Positions 53,798-62,915 of a stretch of 64,000 bases of DNA are shown here, piece after piece. The stretch is from Pictodentalium vernedei (Eukaryota > Mollusca > Scaphopoda > Dentaliida > Dentaliidae). The position numbers and the translations under genes are program-made. The stretch spans positions 59,762,241 to 59,826,240 of the forward strand of contig CM062289.1 of the NCBI GenBank assembly GCA_031216915.1, in the 5' to 3' direction. The notes below the pieces were generated by a model, which saw nothing but the letters and a program-made list of their open reading frames with translations, searched no databases and had not been told where the DNA came from. Numbering within the stretch: the stretch's first letter is position 1; every line of letters starts with the position of its first letter.

Positions 53798-54044
53798 TTA
53801 ACCCTTTACCCAACGCAGACGATATCAAAATTTATTATTTTAAATATAATTTTTTAAAATGTTTCAAAAAATGAACGAAACCATATCATGTGACCCCTCG
53901 TTGGAACGATTTCGACGAGCTCGTTCCAACGAGGGGTCACATGATATGGTTTTGTTGAAATGTTTTGAAAAATAATATTTTTTCAACTGCTGAATTTGCA
54001 TATTACGCGGGCGGATGCGGGCGATTCGTTGGGTAAAAGGTTGA
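53798..54044. mobile_element. family B MITE, copy B8
   Basis: TTAA-CCCTTTACCCAACG to CGTTGGGTAAAAGG-TTGA (one base off TTAA). Subtype 2, hairpin CCATATCATGTGACCCCTCG, long centre with left-arm changes (ACGATTTCGACG). Confidence 0.9.
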
Positions 54045-54475
54045 TTCATTGTCGCTAAATTCTCCCAAAACAACCGACAATCAGTTTGTTGGCTCAGCAC
54101 CATGACGTCATGAATGCGCTTTACTTGCACCTGTTGTCGTAATGTGAACAAGAATACAATGCTGCTGCTGATATGGGACCACGCGCCGATTAGACACTAG
54201 TTGATAATCAGGAAATAAGACATGGGTTGTTAACGACGTTTCATGTGATATACTTCAATTGTATATAACGTAAATCTATATTCAGTTGTTAATCAATCTA
54301 TATCTCTTATAGCCGCATCTATGTTTTGATTGCGCCAGTGCAGTGCAACAGGTCACCACCCTAAATCCCGTGGAGATACAAATTAAGTGGATCGAATCGC
54401 CCATATATGAAATCAGCGTGCAGCTGCCTACAAGCTTCTCTAAAACTAACCCATTTATCTTCACTATTACACTAA

Positions 54476-54687
54476 TTAACTCTTTACCAAACGTAACGGC
54501 TAAAACCGTCCAGCGCTATTCCAGTCTCATAAACATTGTCTATGACCCCTCTTTGGAACGAGCTTGTCGAGCTTGTTCCAAAGAGGGGTCAAAACCTACT
54601 TTTTGGCAACGAAAAATAAAAGAAATTAGTTATTCAAGAATTTTGTTTGCAAGGGCAGTCTGCTTTTCGTGTTAGGTAAAGGATTAA
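54476..54687. mobile_element. family B MITE, copy B9
   Basis: TTAA-CTCTTTACCAAACG to GTTAGGTAAAGGA-TTAA. Both arms read CCTCTTTGGAAC / GTTCCAAAGAGG, differing together from the common CGTTGG form. Confidence 0.85.
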
Positions 54688-54713
54688 AGAGAGACCGCGC
54701 GACAACCTCTCTA

Positions 54714-54790
54714 GTACAGTACGGCCTCGTGGACTCGTCAGTTTCCAAGGGGTGGGCAATATTTCCACGGACACAATGATATCAGATTCC
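54714..54790 (+). mobile_element. element H fragment
   Basis: TACAGTACGGCCTCGTGG followed by CAATATTTCCACGGACAC, matching the reverse of the right end of H (13080-13136). Confidence 0.6.
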
Positions 54791-54897
54791 AAACACTAAT
54801 TATGTTAATTATATTATATCTCACGTGACTTCCTTGCATTCTGATTGGCTGAAAGATGATGCCCTATTTCGTGTAGTTTGCATCCAAAGAACTGACC

Positions 54898-54934
54898 AGG
54901 CACTACACCCAAGCACTACACCCAGGCACTACAC
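54898..54934 (+). repeat. 13-bp tandem repeat, three units
   Basis: AGGCACTACACCC repeated three times with one-base changes (54898, 54911, 54924). Confidence 0.9.
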
Positions 54935-55625
54935 GTTTTCTATTTTTAGCACACTACTATATCAGTTTTCTTTTTATACTGGGCGAATAAAACTAATCAG
55001 GCTAAATTTAAATATCGATTCATAGAGGCACAACATCCACAAAACGACCCGGAAAGAAATCATTGTGGAAAAATGTATCGTTTTCCATTGTTGAAGTCAC
55101 ATTTTCCGAGGCGTTCATTTTATTCCTTGAGACGATGATCCATATCTCGTTTCGAAGAGAATGATCCACATCTGGGTACAACTTTCATGAGAACGCGACC
55201 GGATATGAAAAATCGTTTGTTTCGCTACTCATATTATTTCGCTATTTAGCTGTATGTTTGGGGAAGTAAACGAATAAATAATGGAATTCATTTGAATCTT
55301 CGGAGTTTTGTATCCCGTACTGGCCTATTCCGTAATGTATATGTGTGACAAATGTGTGGACATTATCAAGCTGCGTTGTCAAATTTCGAAAAGTGTAGCT
55401 TTCATTCGCGAGTTGCTCGATTCTAGAATACACAGTTCCGTTGGGGGGAAATGTTTTGTTTACCCTTGCCGATTCAAAATTTGTCTTCTGCTCATATCAA
55501 TAATCCAAGTTAGCGTTTCGTATTTTATTCCATATAATCCTGGTTGGTAGGGCTGCTACCTTGGCAATAGATTAACAAATCGGACAGATGTTTTTCTTGA
55601 TGGGTATTCGATATTATATAAGGAT
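54935..55625. other. no gene recognised
   Basis: Open frames at 55308-55550 (+) have no recognisable domain. Confidence 0.4.
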
Positions 55626-55759
55626 TAGTGCATGTCTTGTCGTTGACTACGCCCATATAGTACCCAGTGAGGTGGTGTAGTTCCCTCCGCTTCGCGTCGG
55701 GAACTACACCACCTCACTGGGCACTATATGGGCGTAGTCAACTCCAAGCCATGCACTGT
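55626..55759. repeat. foldback next to a LINE 5' end
   Basis: Arms TTGACTACGCCCATATAGT and complement, inner GTGAGGTGGTGTAGTTCCC and complement, core CGCTTCGCG. The outermost TAGTGCATG/CATGCACT is offset by a few bases. The LINE fragment begins directly after it. Confidence 0.85.
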
Positions 55760-56993
55760 TCCTTAAATATTGCGTGGTTTACGTGTCTGCAAGAAATTCG
55801 TATCTCAGCCTCTTGATGCCATTCTTAATAGTGACATTAGAATCCGCATTGTTGATTTTAGAACCTCACCGGTGAATTCGATGCTCGTTGAAGCAGAGGA
55901 GCCTACTCTTGAGAAATGCCGAATTAAACTGTCTCTCCAATATGTATCTAAACGTTTAGTTAATCGATCAAATCCTCTTTATAATTGTGTTATAATTGTG
56001 TTTCAGACGCTCAAAATGTTGAATGTTTCAGTAGAGACCAAAAACAAATTCTTCCTTTAGGAATTCGAATTAAGCTCCATATGGAGTTCGCCCCGATTGA
56101 ATCTGCTTCGATAAAAGAAAACCGTAAACAATATGTTCCTCCATGGCATCTTAAAAAACCTACTGTTATTTTGGACCTTGCTTCTCTGAATTCTCTCATG
56201 GCTGACCAATATGATATCATGTTTTGATGGTTACCTGGACATGTAGGTATCTCAGGTAACACCAAAGCTGACTGTGCGGCAAAACAGTCTTTAACCAAGT
56301 CTCTCACTGATTTTAACATACCTTTCAGTGACTTCAAACCATACATCAGTAACTACATGAAACCTGTGTGGCAGGCGGATTGGGATGGAGCGACAAATAA
56401 CAAGCTCCATCGATTCCGACCAAATAATTTTGATCACTACCCGTCTAAGTAACCTTTATGGGAATGATCATGCAGTTCTGACACGATGTCATATTGGTCA
56501 CACACGATCTACACATTCCCTTTGTTGGAGGGTTATATGCGACCAGAGTGTGTTCCCTGCCAGCAGGTTGTGTCAGTGGAGTACATTCGTTTACATTGTA
56601 CTGATTTTAATCTTGGTAGACGACAGTATTTTAATGTTGCGTCTCTTCGAGACCTATTTTACAATACAAATCCTCATAAAGTTCTGTCATTCCTGAAGGA
56701 AAGCAACCTTTTTAATAAATTTTAAATTGTTTGTTTTTATTATTTCACATTTTCATCCATTCATATCTATTTCTCGGGTTGATTTATGCAGCATTTTCTG
56801 AACGCTTGGTCTCATTTTCTCATTACTATATTCACTGCTTAGTTTTATTTTTCATACTTCATATTTCATTGACTGGTTTTTAATTACTTCATGGAAAATG
56901 GTGATCTATTTTAGAACTCATACTTTTCATCTCCACGATATAGCCTTAGCTGCTGATGTCTCGTAAAACACCAATAAATAAATAATAAGTTTT
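55760..56993 (+). pseudogene. I/jockey-like LINE fragment, copy 2, internally deleted
   Basis: Reads the same family as 31625-34359: FRTSPVNSMLVEAEEPTLEK, GIRIKLHMEF, then LMADQYDIMF*WLPGHVGIS, and ECVPCQQVVSVEYIRLHC near the end. The first part of RNase H (the TDGS, TAE and SDS blocks) is missing, and frameshifts and a stop are present. The 3' end is kept: TAGCCTTAGCTGCTGATGTC, AAAACACCAATAAATAAATA. Confidence 0.85.
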
Positions 56994-57560
56994 CTTTGAA
57001 GGGTTCGCTTCTGTAATGGGAGGAGGGGGTCAATTAACATAAAAATAGTTATCAACCATTCAACTGAATCAGTGGCGGCGCCATGGGGGGTATGTGGGGG
57101 TACTTACCCCTCCACTTTTTTCCCAAGCATAGTAAAACAATACTATCATTTTAATTTTTGTTGTATTGGACGTTGCGGTGTAATGGTCGGTATGCTTAAT
57201 CCCATATTCCCAAGTGCACTAAATCAGAAAAGTTTTGAAATTATATTTGCCCCCCCCCCCCGTCCCCCCACACACACGCTAGCTGCAAACAACAAACAAG
57301 AGTCGAGGGTCCAAATTGCAACAAGGCATGCCGCGTTTAAACGGACTGAAACATAGTGCTTAAGAGTATTCGACGAATGCTAGAATCGAGAGCGTGCAAG
57401 GCATCCGTTTGGAATTCAGCCTACAACAATTTAAAAAAATAAATAAAATTTAATATTTTAGAAAAATTCTCAAAGGTATAACTCAATGAAATCATGCAAA
57501 TATGAATATCATTGGAACCAGCGTGTTCAGCCGGTTCCAATGACATCCATATTCGCTTGA
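56994..57560. other. no gene; C run at 57250 and family B-like core
   Basis: At 57495-57560, ATGAATATCATTGGAACCAG and GGTTCCAATGACATCCATAT form a hairpin like the third family B subtype (B7), but the TTAA ends are gone. Confidence 0.55.
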
Positions 57561-57581
57561 TTTCTCAACTTTTTCACCAAT

Positions 57582-57640
57582 ATTTATTTATTGGTGTTTA
57601 AGGTCATATATTTGTGCACAATGGCTAATCATGACCGTGA
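57582..57640 (-). mobile_element. SINE 3' end fragment
   Basis: Reverse orientation: ATATTTATTTATTGGTGTTT, then AAGGTCATATATTTGTGCAC and ATGGCTAATCATGACCGTGA, matching the last 60 bases of SINE S2. Confidence 0.85.
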
Positions 57641-57805
57641 CAACTCAACAATTTCTCAACTTAGGGAGAGGACCCCCCTCCCCGAAACCCAAACCCACCC
57701 AGCTCGACGCTGCACAATCCCCAACTGTACCCCCTCCCTTTTGTAACTCTCGCGTCGCCACTGAACTGAATAAGCAACCATAAACTGCGACATGACTTGC
57801 GTTAA

Positions 57806-58618
57806 CTATTCGGCGATAAAGGACCTTGTTACACGGAGCTTGTTATTTGTCGCTTCATCCCAATCTGCCTGCCACAGAGATTTGATGTAATTGTTGATAT
57901 GAGGTTTGAAATCACTGAACGGAATGTTTAAATCAGTGAGGTGATTGGGTAAAGCCTGTTTTGCTACACTGTCTCCTCTGGTGTGACCGGAGATACCCAC
58001 ATGTCCAAGTAACCTGGATAACAATTTTCTGACGACGAATGTTTAGAAAATTTGGACGCCAATTTGTTTGAAATTTATTTATTTTTTTTTGATGAAATTA
58101 GGGTGTTGTTATCCTTCAGGTGTTGTATAGTTGATTTTGTTTCTTTTCCTTTAATCTTTTTAATCATTTTCCAAATTTTAGTGATGGGGGCGTTTTGGTT
58201 AATCTTAGAAACATACGTTTCCCAAGAACTTTTCGTTTTTTTGTGTTTTATTAGTCGTCCTGCTTTACCTGGTTTATATGTAGTTATGTTTGGTTGGTGA
58301 CTTGTTAAATTCCCATTCAGTTTTCTTACGATTCTTCGTAGCCTGTTCACATTCATTACCAAACCATGGCTTGGTGAAACGTTTCGGATTTGCCGAGGTT
58401 TTAGAGATGACTGTGTTTGCATTGTCAAGCAACTCGTTTGTATAATGTTCAATTTGGTCAGCACTATTCTTAAATTTCTCCCTTGTGAGGCGTTTAGAAC
58501 AAAGCGATGAGAAAGTGTCCCAATCAGCCTTTTCAACCTTCCACCGGGGCACCCTCTCATCCTCCGCCAGAACTACACTCTTCATCACAGTTGGAAAGTA
58601 ATCACCCCCGCACAAGTC
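57806..58618 (-). pseudogene. I/jockey-like LINE fragment, copy 3 (linker and RNase H pieces)
   Basis: Minus strand, in order: linker after the endonuclease (GGDYFPTVMKSVVLAEDERV, KADWDTFSSLCSKRL, KPWFGNECEQATKNRKK, then WETYVSKINQNAPITKIWKM). It is followed by an RNase H piece (LGHVGISGHTRGDSVAKQAL, the last catalytic D block) at 58024-57806. The RT between is deleted. Same family as 31625-34359. Confidence 0.8.
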
Positions 58619-58639
58619 ATCTTCTACCTTCCAAGAAAA

Positions 58640-59950
58640 ATGGAGGAAGACAGAATGGCACGTAATTGTAAGATCATTGATGAAAAAGGTAAACTCGAAA
58701 AATATGCTATCCGAGGCCTCGCAAGTAATTGGTGCAGAAGTTACCTATCTGACAGGATTCAGTATGTTATGTACGAAGAACACAAATCGGACTCAGCGAA
58801 ACAAATCTGTAATGTCCCGGGCTCAATTCTGGGCATGTACTCTTTCTTTCATATATCAATGATATTAGTAACCCAACATCACTCAATTTATTATCGTTTG
58901 CGGATGCTACAACGGTACACTGCTCCGGTTCAGACGTGAATGCCATAACACACTATTTCAACAACGCAGTTCCGAAATGGGAGATGACTCGAATAAGCTA
59001 TAAGTTTACTGTCAGATCCCTACAGTACTCAATTTCCATTACAATTTTGATATATGTTACACTGTGTTTTTTTTTATTTTCTGTTCTTTTTCTTTTGTCA
59101 GATTTACGGTGTTAATGTAACATATAACATTCTCTATTGAATAAACTAAGTTCAAAAAATATTTGAATGGCGCTCGGCTCAACAACTGCTGTTGAAAGCT
59201 AAAAGACCTCTTATATACACTTAGCCCAAATAAAAGTAAGAATAATAATTTCTGTCAAGAGATAAAAATAAATAATCAAAAGATAAGCCAAGTCGGGGGA
59301 AGTGAGACTGAAAAATCTCTAAAATTTCTGGGAATAAGCACTGATGACACTTAATCTACAAAGCTCATATATCTAGGCTATGCTCGAAAATAGCTCTCGC
59401 AAATTATAGCCTCAACAAAGTAAATCATATTCTCCTACGTAAAGTCCTGAAAACATTGTACTACGTCCTGGTTCATAGCCATCTGGTATACGGGATTTCA
59501 GAATAGGGCAATTCAAGAGCTATTAATACACTAGTTATCACGGAAAAGCGCTCATTATGAATAATAAATAACAAAAAATACAATTCCCATACAGACCCAT
59601 TATTTAAGGAAAATAAAATAACTCAAAGTTGATGATTTGTTCAAATTGCATGCATTACTGTTCGAGGATGATTGGCAAAATGGCAGAGTACCGGCTTCTT
59701 TTAATAATACATTCAGGGTTACTGACAATCCACTTGGTAGGACAACCCGGAAATCGGGACATCTATGTATAGAAAACACACGTATACGAATCCTAGAACC
59801 TTAGATAAACTTCTTCTGTACGCCATATCCAAACTATGGAACGCTTTAGAAGACACAGTTCGAAATATCAGTAACAGCGCTACATTTAAGAAAGCATTGA
59901 CCTCAACATTCATTTCGTCATTTTAGACTTATGTCCGTTGTGAGAGTCCC
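58640..59950 (+). pseudogene. second LINE type, RT fragment in head-to-head contact
   Basis: KLEKYAIRGLASNWCRSYLS and RIQYVMYEEHKSD, then a broken VPGSILG block (usual VPQGSILG), and later KSLKFLGISTDD, SLNKVNHILLRKVLKTLYYV and HSHLVYGI across several frames. Order and motifs are those of a jockey-like RT but differ from copy 3 next to it. Heavily decayed. It may include an unrelated insertion near 59000-59160. Confidence 0.7.
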
Positions 59951-61031
59951 TACTGCCCAGACTGTACTTAGTAAATATTGATCATGGTGGACCATTGGCA
60001 AATTAAACAAATCCGCAATAGGAACATACTGGTCGTGCGTTATGTCCTAATCTATCATCCTCGTAGAATGCAACCTGCTGCGGTTTCTCTCTAGTTGCCC
60101 CACTAACCTCGCGTAGAGCCACACACGGTTAAGAAGCTGTAAGCAATACTCTTGAGGAAAAGATTTGCGTTCGGGAACACATATTTAAGCAAGTACTTGG
60201 TGAAGTCGGTCGGCTAATCATTGGGAGTCACGTGCGGTGAACTGGCCCACACCTGAGTGATGTCAGCTAGTTTACGGCATTCGGCCCTCCCATGGTGCGC
60301 CCGCCGATATACACCCCTCGTTCAGTAATAAAGATCATGATCTTCTGAAGTTGGAAGGATATTAAATGCTCGATTTGACTGATTGTGGCTCTTGAACTTC
60401 AATTGCAGTAATTATGGTAATTTGTCAAGCAGGTTGCTCTCTGCCTAAACAGAAACACCACCCTCCCGCTGGCTCTTTTTCTTGGCTTTTTTACATTAGA
60501 AGATATTTTCAACCCACGGAACGGAAAAATCGGCATCCCTATCATAGAGAAGATGGATGGGGGTGGCAGATAGACAGGAAATCTGGCTATGCCACTTCCC
60601 ATAGTATGATATTTGCTACTCTTGTATAATGTTTATTTTTGTTAACATCTTACATACATGTATACAGTTAGTAAAGAATCTGAATCTGAATCTACGAACC
60701 AGATGCGGGATGCAGATAAGTTTCAGACCCATCATTGACACAAGTCATATTTTGTAATACATTCTTCTACTGTTTTACCCTTTATATCTTATTGACTGCA
60801 GGAACTACCCCAAAGGTTAAAATCAAACAACAGAATGTATGGTGTTGGGAGTTTTGTCTGAATTTAGGCGTGCCGCACCGGCCTGTACATCTGTGTGTAA
60901 TGGTACAAAATCGTGTATAATGTCGTGTCTAAGACAGACGTCCCACGGATATGAAGATCATTTTCATCTGACCAGGCATTATACAAAGTATAATGCTTGA
61001 AAGCTGAATGATCTTGAGCTTCCGGTTTTTT
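59951..61031. other. no gene; possible LINE tail (GAATCT)3 at 60676
   Basis: GAATCTGAATCTGAATCT at 60676-60693 resembles the tail of some LINE families, but no coding block leads up to it. A frame at 60414-60629 (+) is unassigned. Confidence 0.4.
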
Positions 61032-62915
61032 TTAAGCGTTTTGGTCTTTTTTCTGTTCTGATGTTGCTTCCTGTACCTTTGTCTTGTCTAGTTTAAGTTT
61101 TTCCTGATCTTTCTTCGGATTTGTTGCCGATTTATTTGCAAATGCTTCGTAAGAAGTTGAGGGTGTTTGGGTCGATTTTTGTTCAGTTTCGTCTGACTGT
61201 TCTATTGTAAACGTCTGCACTAAAGTTGGCAATGTGCCATTGATCCAAGAATAATTTGTTTGGCAACACACTGGTGATGATATTAATGTTTTAGCTAATT
61301 TAGCTGCACATGATGGCGTTGATGTATTCATGCCAGGCATCGATTTTACTATCTCTCTGGCCTTTTTGAAACTTATCCGCCCTTTATAATTGGTCTTTTG
61401 AATTTGTTTTTCTTTTTGCCAAACATGGCAGTCCTTTGACACAGCTATATGGCTGCCCTGGCAATTGCAGCATTTAATTGTGTTGGTGCAGTGGCCTTGA
61501 TGTTCCTGATCACACCTGAAGCAGATAGGTTTTCCTCTACAGTTGTTTTGACCATTACCAAACTGTTGACATTTGAAGCATCGAAGAGGATTTGGAATGT
61601 ACAAATCCACTGTGATGTTCATGTAACCAACTTTAATTGATTTAAGCGGCTGAGAAGAATCAAAAGTTAATATAACAATAACATGATTTTGAAGGGCTTT
61701 ACATTGTATTAACGGCTCAACAGAAATGGTTAACAGCCCAAGAGTTTATTAGCGGCTCGCGACGAAGTCGAGGGCCGCTAATAAGCTCAAGGGCTGTTAA
61801 CCATTTCTGTTGAGCCGTTGATACACTGTAATGCCCGACAAAGTCATGTTATTTCTATTATTTCCACTTTCGTACATCGGGTACATTACGATTAAATTAT
61901 AAGGGAAATAAGATAAATAAATGAAGTTTGATGTTTTAGAATTAAAAAAAAACAGCGACACTATCGTCTGATTTGTTGACAAACAAACCGGGTAACATGA
62001 CTATCGTCTGATCAGTCTACGGCGAAATTTGGAAGGTTAAATGATGAAATATATCTTCGATATGCGAACTTTAGGCAAGGAGTTTATTCATCAAAGATGT
62101 CGTCACTTACTTTGTGTGCATCGCTTTCTATATTTTATACATTATCTATCCGTGACACAATGGGAAACACTTGAAAAAATTGTGTTAATTGTGTTTACAA
62201 ATTAAAAAAATCCGAATTGAATTTCGATCCAAATGGAAATCTGGGACAAATATTGTTTATCGGCTGAGAGTTGTGACGTCATTGTCTATATTTAGACGTG
62301 TTGGGCTGTTATTGACGTGTTGGGCTGTTATAGTCATTAACGGCCCAACACGTCACATGACTTGTACTTGTTGAGGAGCATTATGAGGTTTCAATGCCCG
62401 GTAAAACATCGTTAATGTGCTAGGAACGCCCACAAAAGTGGTAATAATATATGTGTTTGTTTTTATAATTGAACTATCTCTTTTAATATCTATTGTTTTT
62501 ACATCGCTGACACCTTGTGGTTCAAGTTCCTTTCTTTATCCAGTACATCGATGTCAAGTAGTTCTCTTGTTCGAATTACACATCTGCTGCAGTTGAGGGT
62601 TCTATGTGGGAAAACATTTACGTTCATATCTGCCAATTTATCAATATTGAGTAAATTAATTGCCTTGTTCTTTTAAGCATTCATCCAATAATGCACCAGA
62701 TCTTATCTTCTTAACATCTTTAACGGTGCCAGTTATTCCTTTAATGGCAATCTCTAACAAAATGGATTTATGTTGGATGCCTTTTGACTCTCATCAGCCC
62801 CATAAATAATAACACATTTTGGCCAGCTTTTTGGTTTTGGAACATCTTGATCCGAGTCAGAATCAGAGTCCGAAGATAATTCTCGACCACATTTTTTGTT
62901 CTTTGTATTTTCCAT
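61032..62915 (-). pseudogene. LINE ORF1 (gag-like, zinc-knuckle) protein, interrupted
   Basis: Starts at ATG 62915 with an acidic SDSDSDSDQD stretch, then KSWPKCVIIYGADES and KGITGTVKDVKKIRSGALLD (RNA-binding-like region of jockey-type ORF1). After a frameshift and a roughly 770-bp insertion (61669-62440) it resumes ILTFDSSQPLKSIKVGY and NPLRCFKCQQFGNGQNNC. Three knuckles follow: the first CX2CX9C with N in place of the zinc-binding H, the second CFRCDQEHQGHC, the third CCNCQGSHIAVSKDC. The tail from 61400 is lysine- and glutamine-rich and ends at 61032. The part 61622-61032 is an intact 196-residue frame. Jockey-type ORF1 proteins bind the LINE RNA. No ORF2 follows. Confidence 0.8.
61669..62440. 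mobile_element. foldback-bearing insertion in LINE ORF1
   Basis: Interrupts ORF1. Flanks CAAAAGTTAATA and CAAAAGTGGTAATA may be a diverged target duplication. 61669-61850 is a long hairpin (TAACATGATTTTGAAGGGC, AACGGCTCAACAGAAATGG, TTAGCGGC and complements around CGCGACGAAGTCG). A second hairpin at 62295-62354 repeats GACGTGTTGGGCTGTTAT twice, then its complement. No transposase seen. Confidence 0.65.

Noticed and set aside
60414..60629. 71-residue frame next to a GAATCT tail
   Set aside because: No reverse transcriptase or endonuclease motif is present, so a LINE coding region is not supported.
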